Shown here piece by piece: positions 30,734 to 38,434 of a DNA stretch of 50,192 nt. The DNA is taken from positions 1-50,192 of IMG/VR virus record IMGVR_UViG_3300002835_000286; one strand, written 5' to 3'. The DNA comes from a virus. Positions within the stretch are counted from its first letter, which is position 1, and each line of letters starts with the position of its first letter. The notes under the pieces are model-generated. The model made no database searches. It was not told the DNA's origin and saw only the letters and a program-made list of their open reading frames with translations. The translations under genes and the position numbers were made by a program.

Positions 30734-30961
30734 TTAAATCAGACGAGCACGGGCTCCAATGCTGAACATTCCATTACGCTCATAATGAGCAGGTGTCAGC
30801 ACTTCCCTGAGGGGTGACAGAATCTCAGCCTTACCATCCCGATAGTGCTTGGGATGTTCCTGTTTCATACGCTGAACATCCTTGGTTACATCCTTGCCTT
30901 GTGCATTGAGCAGCATAGCAGCAGTTCCTTCTAGTAGCAGGCAACATTGCCTCCCAAGCAT
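30734..30961 (-). CDS. Hypothetical early protein (75 aa)
   Basis: The product starts MLGRQCCLLLEGTAAMLLN and continues with a Lys/His/Glu-rich middle (KQEHPKHYRDGK). The ribosome site at the ATG is poor, so the start is uncertain. It is followed on the transcript by the 30678-30711 hairpin. No family recognised. Confidence 0.5.
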   Translation of the reverse strand: MLGRQCCLLLEGTAAMLLNAQGKDVTKDVQRMKQEHPKHYRDGKAEILSPLREVLTPAHYERNGMFSIGARARLI

Positions 30962-30993
30962 ACCAAATATGATATGCTTGAAAAGGATGCTGA

Positions 30994-31116
30994 TTAACGT
31001 CCTTGATACATTTTGAGAAAATCAGCAGAGACATCACCTGCCTCACACATTGCAGAGATACATGCATCCAGATAAGACAGGCTGCTACGGCCAGCGCATT
31101 GTTGAGAGATAAACAT
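30994..31116 (-). CDS. Tiny early protein (40 aa)
   Basis: A 40-codon frame with a clear AAAGGA site 5 nt before the ATG. The product (begins MFISQQCAGRSSLSYL, ends FLKMYQGR) has three Cys and is amphipathic. It follows the 25-codon frame upstream by 2 bp. Support comes from ribosome site and tight packing. Confidence 0.5.
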   Translation of the reverse strand: MFISQQCAGRSSLSYLDACISAMCEAGDVSADFLKMYQGR

Positions 31117-31118
31117 GA

Positions 31119-31196
31119 TTATCCTTTCAGTCTCTCCACTTCCCGAGCAAGACGCTCAACTTCCCATTGTTGCAATGGTTCCCTGTTATCTAGCAT
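31119..31196 (-). CDS. Tiny amphipathic helix peptide (25 aa)
   Basis: A 25-codon frame that overlaps the stop of the membrane-peptide gene (ATGCTAG). The product, WEVERLAREVERLKG at its end, has perfect heptad spacing and is probably a short coiled coil. The pair membrane peptide plus coiled-coil peptide is translationally coupled. Function unknown. Confidence 0.42.
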   Translation of the reverse strand: MLDNREPLQQWEVERLAREVERLKG

Positions 31197-31297
31197 AACG
31201 ACAGCATCACAACAAGGAACAGGTAGAATCCAGCAAAGCATAGAGCAGACATGCCCCATTCTTTCCAGCTTGATGGCAGCAGATGGCGTGATACCAT
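31190..31297 (-). CDS. Tiny membrane peptide (35 aa)
   Basis: A 35-codon frame with GGAGGGGAAG upstream of its ATG. The C-terminal 20 residues (MSALCFAGFYLFLVVMLS) form one transmembrane helix, preceded by a short cationic N-terminus. A longer version of the same frame starting upstream is possible but has no ribosome site. It may be an early membrane-acting inhibitor or superinfection-exclusion peptide; this is speculation. Confidence 0.48.
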   Translation of the reverse strand: MVSRHLLPSSWKEWGMSALCFAGFYLFLVVMLSLC

Positions 31298-31330
31298 TGT
31301 TCTTCCCCTCCGTGAGTGAATACAGGAGAG

Positions 31331-31348
31331 GGGATTATTTCTAATCCC
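31331..31348 (-). other. Intercistronic GAAA-loop hairpin
   Basis: On the leftward transcript GGGATTA-GAAA-TAATCCC forms a 7-bp stem with a stable GNRA tetraloop between the first early gene and the tiny genes. It has no T-run, so mRNA stabilisation or processing is more likely than termination. Confidence 0.4.
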
Positions 31349-31378
31349 TTCCCCTTTAGTTACTCCCGGCAATGATGC

Positions 31379-31936
31379 TCAGGCTTCTTCCATGCCTTCG
31401 AGAATGGCAGACACAAGCTCAACATCCAAGCCACCGGCAATCATGGCCTTGAATACATCTTCTTGCTTGAAGCCGGCCTTATCTGCCTTCTTGAGCAAGC
31501 TTTCCACTTGCTTTGTGACTTTCAGCAGGGTAAAGGGCTTCGCTTCCATTTCAACATGGATTGCAGCCCACGTCCAGATATTGTTATGCGGGTCTTCCAA
31601 GAATTCAACAGCAAGGGCTTGCTTCTTTTCGTAAGCAGGTTTGTCCCGCTTGCCGAAAGCTTCGTCCTTCTCGCTGTAGTGATGGCCGCTGAAATGCTGG
31701 AAGAACAGAACGCAGGTCTTGCGGTTCATCGGCGTGAGAACACCAAGCAGGCGATTGATGGGCTGAATATCACCATCAAAATGCATTTGTTCCAAGAGAA
31801 CACGGGACAAAGCCGAAAGAACACGCTTTGTGATTTGTTCCGATGCCTGCAATTCAGCAATGGCAGCATCGAATTCAACATTGAATTTCTGGCGATCGAA
31901 TACCTTAGCGGCATTCTGTTCTTGATTCTGTTCCAT
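31379..31936 (-). CDS. First leftward early protein, uncharacterised (185 aa)
   Basis: Start at 31936 (MEQNQEQN), 7 nt after AAAGGAA; an ATG five codons upstream lacks a site. The protein is helical and charged, with QASEQITKRVLSALSRVL, LLGVLTPMNRKTCVLFFQHF and a KKQALAVEFLED stretch. The C-terminal third has LLKVTKQVESLLKKADKAG. As the first gene of the leftward operon it should be made at once and strongly. No family recognised; a host-takeover or DNA-associated role is possible. Confidence 0.68.
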   Translation of the reverse strand: MEQNQEQNAAKVFDRQKFNVEFDAAIAELQASEQITKRVLSALSRVLLEQMHFDGDIQPINRLLGVLTPMNRKTCVLFFQHFSGHHYSEKDEAFGKRDKPAYEKKQALAVEFLEDPHNNIWTWAAIHVEMEAKPFTLLKVTKQVESLLKKADKAGFKQEDVFKAMIAGGLDVELVSAILEGMEEA

Positions 31937-33098
31937 GGTAGTTCCTTTCATTAGTGGGTTTGTGTAGCAGGATTATAATAAACACTCTTGCGAATGTTTA
32001 TTAGCATACCTGCCAAGTATGCCGCTTGTCATGCGGTATTGCTACCGTTTAGACTCGCTTGGTTTATTCGCTACCGCGAACCAATTAACGCGGCTTTGTG
32101 TATCGAACCAGTAATCAGGGAAGCGTGATACCTTTTCTTTGCCCCTGTTAGGACTGTCAGGTTTTAGATTTCCGCTTTGCTATAACGCAATTAGCTAGAA
32201 TCATTGGATTAGGGAATAAAGGTATTCTCTAAAACCTGTAAGTGATACACTCGAATTTTAGCGGATAAGCTTGTGCCTATCCAGAACGTTCAGGCTTTTT
32301 CCTTGATCTTTCCGCTACAGCATGCCACTAATGTAGTGTTACTAAGTTAATCTGTTATCCATGATTGTATGGAATTACCATTTTAGGGAAAACAGCAATG
32401 CCTAGCATATGCTATTCTATAAGCCGGTATCCATCTGGGCCAATGTTGTATAACCTATTAACCGTTCAACGGCTAAGAAGGTATTACCTGAATTTTTAAT
32501 GATCGTCGGAATGCAGGAACTAATTGTTCCTTCCGGTATTGCCACAACATGATGCAGATTCTAAACTTGTTCTGCTGCATTGTCAAGCTAATTCGTTTCG
32601 CTAGTGACAAGCTTCAACTTTCGCAAGTTATCCCCATACGGACTGGAAAGCTTGCCACTAACTAGGACACTTGCCGCTATTCGCTATTGCTTGCATCCAT
32701 GTAACGAATGATACAGGGTATTTAGAGATTGTCAATCAATTGTTTTTATCCTGTCATAAGCAATGGTATCACGCAGAGCGTGCAGCATATAGAACTAACG
32801 CGCATACGCGTAGCAAAGAGCGTGCCATTAGGCAAATCATAGACTATATAAGCAAATGCTTATTTGCCCACTAATCGGGCTTGTACGGGCTTAACGCTGT
32901 ATAGCCTATGCATGGGTAGCCTAAAACTATTTGAAAGGCACTAGCAGGCTGTATTAAAGCCGTAGGGCTATATGTTAGTGGTCACTAACCATCAATAGCG
33001 CGAGAGTGAGCACTAACTAGCAGGATGCAAGGACAAAGACTGTATATATAGCCAGTGTATCTGTATGTATATACAGTGTCGCAATCAACTGGATACAT

Positions 33099-33175
33099 GT
33101 AAGTGTATGATTTATAAGGATTAGGGACACGATAGCGTGTCATTATATCTCTGTAAGTGTATGAATCATAAGGAT
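33099..33175 (+). repeat. Direct repeat pair GTAAGTGTATGA-N3/4-ATAAGGAT
   Basis: Two 23-bp copies at 33099-33121 and 33153-33175 differ at two positions. The second holds the near-palindrome TATGAATCATA. Spacing of 54 bp puts them about five helical turns apart. They may be operators or tandem promoters. Confidence 0.6.
33126..33141 (+). promoter_or_regulatory. Conserved hairpin unit, copy 1
   Basis: GACACG-ATAG-CGTGTC within the context ATTAGGGACA...TGTCATTATAT. The second copy at 33470-33485 keeps the flanks but changes one stem pair in a compensating way (C-G to A-T). Confidence 0.55.
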
Positions 33176-33469
33176 ATATCAGAGATTAGAACGAGTGTTC
33201 TATTATGAAGATAGGGCGAGTGTTGTATTTCAACAACATTGTTGTATAAATACAACAGATGAGAATGATTCTCATTAATAGATTGGATGTCCAATCATTT
33301 AAGCTTCAATTATGGGAGAGCAAGCTAAGGCTTGAGCAAGGGGGCATGGGGGTACTTCCTAGTAGTGCATTCCACCTTCTAAATTTCTCAGAAAAATTCT
33401 GACAATAGCCCCTTAAGTATACATAAGATTTATTTTTAAGTAAAACATAAGTAGTACATAAGATTTAGG

Positions 33470-33485
33470 GACAAGATGTCTTGTC
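33470..33485 (+). promoter_or_regulatory. Conserved hairpin unit, copy 2
   Basis: GACAAGA-TG-TCTTGTC in the context TTTAGGGACA...TGTCATTTAT, 65 bp before the first rightward gene. ACATAAGAT lies just upstream of it and could be a -10 region, placing the hairpin at the very 5' end of a transcript. Confidence 0.55.
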
Positions 33486-33549
33486 ATTTATTTCTGTATC
33501 TGCATAGAGAATCCTCTTGCGACACAGCTTAACAAAGGAATAGGAGAGT

Positions 33550-34458
33550 ATGGCTAAAATTACATTAGATAGCGTAGCATCAGGCTACGACCTGTCGAAG
33601 ATCAATAGTAACTTTGTTACGATTGCTGCCGCATTAAATGATGAAGTGTTGTATAGGGATAACCCCGTAGGGGAAGTTAATACGTTATTGACTGAGGTAG
33701 ATGCTAATAGTCAGTCCATCTATAACATCCCAACGCCAACGTTGGATCATGAGATTGCTAATAAAGCTTATGTAGATGACAGCGTTGGTGATGCACCAGT
33801 TCAAGCTGCTGCTGCTGCAGCGAGTGCTGCCGCTGCATTGGTAAGTGAGAATAATGCTGAGACAGCAGAGACTAATGCTGAAGCGGCTGCTGTCCTAGCT
33901 GCTGCATCTGCTGCTGCCCTTCCTAATGCTGCTACAGCAGGAGCAGATAAGTTTATTCAAGTTAATGGTACGGCTACGGGATGGGACTATCTTACAGCAG
34001 GTCAGACGTTAATTGAGATTGGTGCTGCTGCATCCGGACATACCCACACTGGTGTGTATGAGCCAGCTAATGCCAATCTATTAGAAACTACGGATATTGG
34101 TACGTCTGTACAGGCTTATGATGTAGACACAGCAAAACTAGATGTAGATCAATCATGGACAGGCGCACAGCGTGGCACTGTAACTGCGGACAACGACTTG
34201 TCATTCGATCTATCCGTAACGAATAACTTCTCCTGCACTCCCTCTGCTGGCGGAACGCTTACATTCACTAATCACACCGCAGGGCAGAGTGGGATGATCC
34301 TGCTGACCAATGGTGCAAATTACGCTATTGCAGCAGCCGCGACAACTAAGATTCACGCAACCGATCTGGCAACGATCAGCGCCACTGGTGTCTGGTTGCT
34401 CTGCTATTTTGATAATGGCACGAATGCCTATGTCACTGTGTCTAGGGATTTGACGTAA
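33550..34458 (+). CDS. Tail fibre protein, N-terminal virion-attachment type
   Basis: A 302-residue protein. The N-terminus (KITLDSVASGYDLSKINSNF and NEVL-type segment, IYNIPTPTLDHEIANKAYVDD) is the conserved tail-fibre head that docks to the tail. An Ala-rich helical stretch (about 85-125) and ASGHTHTGVYEPAN loop follow, as in many trimeric fibres. The C-terminal half is beta-rich. It is first in the rightward arm, with AGGAGAG 6 nt before the ATG, and overlaps the next fibre gene (TAATG). It likely forms the stalk to which the next protein is joined. Confidence 0.82.
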   Translation: MAKITLDSVASGYDLSKINSNFVTIAAALNDEVLYRDNPVGEVNTLLTEVDANSQSIYNIPTPTLDHEIANKAYVDDSVGDAPVQAAAAAASAAAALVSENNAETAETNAEAAAVLAAASAAALPNAATAGADKFIQVNGTATGWDYLTAGQTLIEIGAAASGHTHTGVYEPANANLLETTDIGTSVQAYDVDTAKLDVDQSWTGAQRGTVTADNDLSFDLSVTNNFSCTPSAGGTLTFTNHTAGQSGMILLTNGANYAIAAAATTKIHATDLATISATGVWLLCYFDNGTNAYVTVSRDLT

Positions 34459-36110
34459 TGAGCATTCTTCACGCAGGATTTGGTAGCTCTGGCGGCTATC
34501 AGATCAGTAACAGCGTCAGGCTTCGTGCGGCGGCGAGTGCGTATTTGAGCAGGACTCCGGCTGCTGGCAATCGAAAGACATGGACGCTGAGTTTGTGGGT
34601 CAAGCGTTCAGCAATGGCGAACGGCCAATTGTTTGCTGCTTATGTCGATGGCACCAATTACACCTATGCAGCATTTGAATCCGATGCGCTTCGGTGGTCG
34701 GATACAGATGCGGGCGCGAATACTACGTATCTTGTAACCACACAACTGTTCCGTGATCCGTCTGCGTGGTACCACTTGCTTTTTGTGCAGGACACAAGCA
34801 CAGCCTCCGGGCAGACTGCCGACAACCGCAGACGCATCTATGTCAATGGGGCGCAGGTCACCTCGTTCAGTTCCAGAACAAATCCTGCTGCTGATTATGA
34901 GGGCCACTGGAACAAAGCTGTCTTGCATAAGCTAGGCGTTGGGATCGCTACATACTTCGATGGGTATTTCGCCAAGAACGAAGCGATAGAAGGATTCAAG
35001 ACAGGAACCACAACAGCAAATGCGTCTGACTTCGGCGAAACCAACTCCGATGACGTATGGGTTCCCAAAGCCTACACAGGAACTTACGGCACCAACGGAT
35101 TCCATCTCGACTTCAAAGATGCCGCACTCACCGCAGGCAGCAACGTAGGACTCGGCAAGGATGTTTCCGGGAATGGAAACTACTGGACGACGAACAACAT
35201 CAGCGTAACTGCCGGTGTGACGTATGACAGCATGGTGGATACGCCGACGAATAACTATGCGACGTTGAATCCTTTACTGTACATGGGGTCTGGATCAACG
35301 AAAGCAGACGGAAACTTGCGCTTTGTTGGTGGCGGTGCAGGTGGCCCACCTTACAACTACTCGATCCACGGCACGATGGTTCAGTCATCTGGTAAGTATT
35401 ACTGGGAAACAACCATCACCACCGTTGGCGGTAATGCTTTTGTCGGCATGTGGGATACGTCTGTTGCGTTCAGCGGTTCCAGTCCGATTGGTGGTGCGGG
35501 GCCGGTAGCTTACGGCGATAACGGAAATTACTACAACCAGACTGCGGGGGTAGCCTTCGGTAATACATTTACCTCATCAGATGTTATCGGAGTTGCTGTG
35601 GACTTCAACAATAATCTGATCTGGTTCAGTAAGAACGGAACATGGCAAAACTCCGGCGATCCGGCAGCAGGAACAAATGGAAAGTCATTTGGTAGTGGAA
35701 AGTCTTGGGGTGTTGGGTATGTTGAAAGTGGGTCAAGCGTGTCACCGTCTACGTTTAACCAAACATTCGGCCAGCGCCCCTTCACCTACACACCGCCCAC
35801 CGGATTCAAAGCCCTCTGCACCGCGAACCTGCAACCTCCGGTAGCTCCTACAGCCTCTGGCTCATTCACCGGCAATGCAGCAGCAGATGGCCCGTTTGTC
35901 TGGATTGGTGGCGTACCAACTACCCTCACCATCAATAGCAACGCCGTTACTTTCGGAACTCACGCAGACAAGACCGCAGGCGGATTCAAACTTCGTACAG
36001 CATCGGCTAGTTACAACAATACCGGCAGTAATACGTGGAGCGCAACCTTCGCCTCTCCGTCTACGAAGTCTGCATTCGCTGTTCCACAAACTGCACAAGG
36101 AAACCCATAA
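34458..36110 (+). CDS. Receptor-binding fibre/spike with LamG-like and SPRY-like regions
   Basis: A 550-residue beta-rich protein. The first 200 residues resemble a concanavalin/LamG jelly roll (WTLSLWVKRS, ADNRRRIYVNGAQV). Residues about 295-450 resemble a SPRY domain (YYWETTITTVGGNAFVGMW, GVAVDFNNNLIWFSKNGTW). Such regions bind glycans or surface proteins, so this is probably the host-recognition tip. Base composition and codon use are clearly more G+C-rich than the rest of the late arm, typical of swapped receptor modules. It is coupled to genes on both sides (TAATG). Confidence 0.75.
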   Translation: MSILHAGFGSSGGYQISNSVRLRAAASAYLSRTPAAGNRKTWTLSLWVKRSAMANGQLFAAYVDGTNYTYAAFESDALRWSDTDAGANTTYLVTTQLFRDPSAWYHLLFVQDTSTASGQTADNRRRIYVNGAQVTSFSSRTNPAADYEGHWNKAVLHKLGVGIATYFDGYFAKNEAIEGFKTGTTTANASDFGETNSDDVWVPKAYTGTYGTNGFHLDFKDAALTAGSNVGLGKDVSGNGNYWTTNNISVTAGVTYDSMVDTPTNNYATLNPLLYMGSGSTKADGNLRFVGGGAGGPPYNYSIHGTMVQSSGKYYWETTITTVGGNAFVGMWDTSVAFSGSSPIGGAGPVAYGDNGNYYNQTAGVAFGNTFTSSDVIGVAVDFNNNLIWFSKNGTWQNSGDPAAGTNGKSFGSGKSWGVGYVESGSSVSPSTFNQTFGQRPFTYTPPTGFKALCTANLQPPVAPTASGSFTGNAAADGPFVWIGGVPTTLTINSNAVTFGTHADKTAGGFKLRTASASYNNTGSNTWSATFASPSTKSAFAVPQTAQGNP

Positions 36111-36544
36111 TGTATATCTTCAAGACAACCAAACTCCGCGCCAATCAGTATGCCCGTTATGTGGATGAACAGGGAACGCAATACCACCAAGTTCCAATGG
36201 AACTGCTTGAGGAAATCCCTGACCCTGCCCGTGGCAACGACGAGGTCGAATACACGCAGGAGATCAACGAAGCTCCTTACGTCATCATCACGCCGAAGTC
36301 GCAGGAGCAACTGGACACGCAGAACAAAGCCAAGGCACTTGCCGAACTGACGGCACTGGAACAAGCGAACCTGCTCCCCCGTGTGACCCGTGAGTTCCTG
36401 ATCGCTGTCACCCTTCAGCAAGCCGCAACGCTCGGCTTGACCGTCGCGCAACTACTCGACGCCAACGACCCCGCGTTCTCCCCCGGCTTCAAGAAGATGT
36501 GGGACTTCAACGAGCAGACCAAGGTGTTAAGGGGCAGACTGTGA
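36110..36544 (+). CDS. Fibre-associated protein / possible assembly chaperone (144 aa)
   Basis: The ATG at 36110 overlaps the stop of the fibre gene; longer upstream frames run inside that gene. The N-terminal part (MYIFKTTKLRANQYARYVDE) and C-terminal FKKMWDFNEQTK are separated by a helical LAELTALEQAN region. Similar small genes follow fibre genes in proteobacterial phages and may assist fibre folding. It shares the high G+C of the fibre gene, so both probably moved together. Exact role not shown. Confidence 0.62.
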   Translation: MYIFKTTKLRANQYARYVDEQGTQYHQVPMELLEEIPDPARGNDEVEYTQEINEAPYVIITPKSQEQLDTQNKAKALAELTALEQANLLPRVTREFLIAVTLQQAATLGLTVAQLLDANDPAFSPGFKKMWDFNEQTKVLRGRL

Positions 36545-36867
36545 TCTACCTCGCGCTCTACATCTATGCCTTCTACCTGCTATTCGTTGTGACGATGGCG
36601 GCAAAGTCGGTGTGGAAAACTCTCCCACTGACAGCGAAGATTCTGCTTGCCCCCGCTGCACTTCTAGCTGTGTTCATGGATGTGATCTTCAACGTGTTCA
36701 TAGCGACATTCATCTTCATGGATTTGCCAGAAGAATATATGTTCACTCAACGCTTGAACCGCTATAAATTAGAAGGCGCAGGGTGGAGAACCAGTGTTGC
36801 AAAGTGGCTGTGTTTCAACCTTCTCGATTCTTTTGAGTTGGGTGGTCATTGTAAGGGAACTCCGTAA
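36541..36867 (+). CDS. Membrane protein of the fibre/lysis region (108 aa)
   Basis: A GTG start at 36541 overlaps the stop of the upstream gene (GTGA). Two transmembrane helices are clear: LALYIYAFYLLFVVTMAA (about 4-21) and ILLAPAALLAVFMDVIFNVFI. The C-terminal half is soluble and basic (RLNRYKLEGAGWRTSVAKW). It may belong to the lysis set or alter the envelope. G+C content falls back to the genome norm along this gene, marking the edge of the exchanged cassette. Confidence 0.6.
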   Translation: MIYLALYIYAFYLLFVVTMAAKSVWKTLPLTAKILLAPAALLAVFMDVIFNVFIATFIFMDLPEEYMFTQRLNRYKLEGAGWRTSVAKWLCFNLLDSFELGGHCKGTP

Positions 36868-36869
36868 CT

Positions 36870-37187
36870 ATGGAACCTTGGATGCTACAAGCTTCAATCC
36901 TAGGTCTTCTTGGTATTGTTGGCTACTTTCTTAGACAGAAAGATGCAGAGCAAGCTAGGAGTATTGCTCTCCTCTTTAAGAAGCATGATGAGGATGCTGA
37001 GAGATTGAATCAATTTGAATTGAAGATTGCTCAGAATCATTATGTTAAACCAGAACTCGATAATCGTTTTGAACGACTAGAGACTGCGATAAAAACAAGT
37101 ATGGACAATCTCGGTAATAAGTTTGATGAACTAAGCAAACTCTTAATTGCTCACCTAATCAAAGAAGATAAAAAACATGGAGATTAA
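36870..37187 (+). CDS. Membrane-anchored coiled-coil protein, possible Rz-like spanin
   Basis: One N-terminal transmembrane helix (MLQASILGLLGIVGYFL) is followed by a long charged coiled coil (about 25-105). This single-anchor plus periplasmic helix layout is like i-spanins (Rz), which fuse inner and outer membranes in the last step of lysis. No overlapping Rz1 lipoprotein frame was noticed. Position between membrane protein, terminase small subunit, endolysin and holin fits a lysis role. It overlaps the small terminase gene by 11 bp. Confidence 0.5.
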   Translation: MEPWMLQASILGLLGIVGYFLRQKDAEQARSIALLFKKHDEDAERLNQFELKIAQNHYVKPELDNRFERLETAIKTSMDNLGNKFDELSKLLIAHLIKEDKKHGD

Positions 37188-37692
37188 AATTCCAAAGAAA
37201 GCAGATTTAGTGGACAATGGTGGTAAGCCATTAACCCAATCTCTTTTCTTAGAAGTTGCATACAGTGATAAGGCAGTGTACACCCTGAAAGGGGATCACT
37301 GTGAATATGAGGGGAAGATGTTCCCTTCTCTTAAGCGTCTGTATATTGAGATGGAAGACCCAACAGAATATGAATTTGCCACTGCATATCTCTTAGGATA
37401 TAAGCATTGGAAACGTATCTGTGAGAATAAGCTCATTCTTCGGCATATTGAAGAGTGGCGTGAAGAGCTTGAAGTGAAGCTACGTAGCAGGGCTGTCAAG
37501 CATATGCTACAAGCTGCCTCTGAGGGTAACTATCAAGCTGCTAAGTGGTTTGCAGATAGGGGATGGAGTAATAAAGGAGCAGGTCGTCCTACCAAAGCTG
37601 ATATTGATCGTGAGAAGAAGTTCCAAGCACGTGTCGACAGTGAATATGGCAGTGATGTCATCCGTCTCTTTGGTACTGAGCAAGTAGCATGA
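37177..37692 (+). CDS. Terminase small subunit
   Basis: A 171-residue protein. The middle holds basic helices (EELEVKLRSRAVKHMLQ) and the motif AAKWFADRGWSNKGAGRPTK, as in podovirus small terminases (DNA maturase A type). The subunit recognises phage DNA and presents it to the large terminase. The endolysin and holin genes lie between the two terminase genes, as in T7 where the lysis genes are close to the maturases. It overlaps the endolysin gene by 4 bp (ATGA). Confidence 0.75.
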   Translation: MEIKIPKKADLVDNGGKPLTQSLFLEVAYSDKAVYTLKGDHCEYEGKMFPSLKRLYIEMEDPTEYEFATAYLLGYKHWKRICENKLILRHIEEWREELEVKLRSRAVKHMLQAASEGNYQAAKWFADRGWSNKGAGRPTKADIDREKKFQARVDSEYGSDVIRLFGTEQVA

Positions 37693-38057
37693 AAGCTTTT
37701 ACCCTCCGCTCTTTAGAGAAGTTTAAAGGGGTACATCCCCTTTTAGTTAAATGCGCACAGATGGCCCTAGAACGCTCTACAGTTGATTTTCAGATTTCTG
37801 AAGGGGTACGTAGCCTTGAATGGCAGAAAGCTCTCTATGAGGCTAAAAAGAGCCGTACAATGTCTTCCAAGCATCTAGAGGGGAAAGCTATAGATGTTTT
37901 CGCATTAATCGACAATGAAGCGAATTGGGATTTAGCAAACTATGCTAAAATCAATGAAGCTTTCCAATCTGCAGCTAAGGAACTTGGAATCAAGATCACT
38001 TGGGGTGGAAGTTGGAAATCCTTCATTGATGGCGTACATTTTCAAATAGAGGTATAA
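37689..38057 (+). CDS. Endolysin, M15-type peptidase (L-alanyl-D-glutamate peptidase-like)
   Basis: A 122-residue VanY/M15 enzyme. The zinc-site motif is SKHLEGKAIDV (HxxGxAxD, about residue 57) and the second His is in DGVHFQIE at the C-terminus; WGGSW precedes it. SEGVRSLEWQKALYEA resembles the N-terminal helices of T5-type endolysins. It cuts the stem peptide of peptidoglycan at the end of infection. No signal peptide, so it depends on the holin made 2 bp downstream. Confidence 0.9.
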   Translation: MKAFTLRSLEKFKGVHPLLVKCAQMALERSTVDFQISEGVRSLEWQKALYEAKKSRTMSSKHLEGKAIDVFALIDNEANWDLANYAKINEAFQSAAKELGIKITWGGSWKSFIDGVHFQIEV

Positions 38058-38059
38058 GA

Positions 38060-38434
38060 ATGTTAATTGAAAGTCTTATTGCTGCACTGATTCCTGTAGG
38101 TGTGGAAGGTGTTAAGCAAGCAATCAATCATTTCTCTGGTGGTGTTAAGCCCACCACTGTTGATGAACAAATCAAACTGGATCAAAATGAAATTGAACGT
38201 ATTAAAGCAGTTGCCACTCTGGATAATCCCGGTGGCACCCCTAGCCAATGGGTTATCGATTTACGTGCCTCTGCTCGCTACATTGGGGCTCTTGCTGTAA
38301 TTGCTGTAGGAATTGGTAGTCTGTATATTGGTGTTGTCCCTGCCAATGTCCAGATTGTTGCATTAGAAGCTGCTAACATCGCTTTTGGCTTCCTTTTTGG
38401 TCAGAGGATTGCTGTCTCTATTGGTAAGAAATAA
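38060..38434 (+). CDS. Holin (3TM type)
   Basis: A 124-residue membrane protein. The N-terminal helix (SLIAALIPVGVEGVKQAI) is amphipathic; two further helices lie at about 78-95 (YIGALAVIAVGIGSLYIGV) and 100-117 (IVALEAANIAFGFLFG). A soluble charged loop separates them, with PSQWVIDLRASARYIG, as in the 3TM holin family. It permeabilises the inner membrane so the endolysin can reach the wall. Its stop overlaps the start of the large terminase (TAATG). Confidence 0.82.
   Translation: MLIESLIAALIPVGVEGVKQAINHFSGGVKPTTVDEQIKLDQNEIERIKAVATLDNPGGTPSQWVIDLRASARYIGALAVIAVGIGSLYIGVVPANVQIVALEAANIAFGFLFGQRIAVSIGKK

Larger units (their letters stand above)
31937..33549. other. Gene-free divergent control region, possible origin
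   Basis: About 1.6 kb separates the first leftward and first rightward genes and holds no convincing gene. It is rich in hairpins: AATAAACA/TGTTTATT (31977-32002), GGCAAAT/ATTTGCC with inner AAGCA/TGCTT (32831-32868), GTTAGTG/CACTAAC (32974-32989), CTGTATATA/TATATACAG (33040-33076), TGTTGTATTT/AAATACAACA (33221-33257), ATGAGAAT/ATTCTCAT (33259-33275), GATTGG/CCAATC (33281-33296). The right end is A+T-rich with repeats of ACATAAGAT. It must contain the early promoters of both arms and is the best candidate for a replication origin. Confidence 0.7.

Noticed and set aside
31190-31372. Longer 60-codon version of the tiny membrane peptide
   Set aside because: The upstream ATG has no ribosome site and the extra residues cross the GAAA-loop hairpin; the ATG at 31297 has a strong site.
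32671-32874. 67-codon + strand frame in the control region
   Set aside because: No ribosome site and no family; its 3' end is the GGCAAAT/ATTTGCC structured hairpin. Most of the surrounding 1.6 kb is non-coding, so I treat it as chance.
33040-33296. Run of palindromes as a CRISPR array
   Set aside because: The inverted repeats differ in sequence and spacing and there is no constant repeat with spacers.
8094-33549. Lysogeny module
   Set aside because: No integrase, excisionase or CI/Cro-like repressor was recognised in either arm; the tRNA-Leu has no adjacent integrase and is a complete gene, so it is not evidence of an attachment site.
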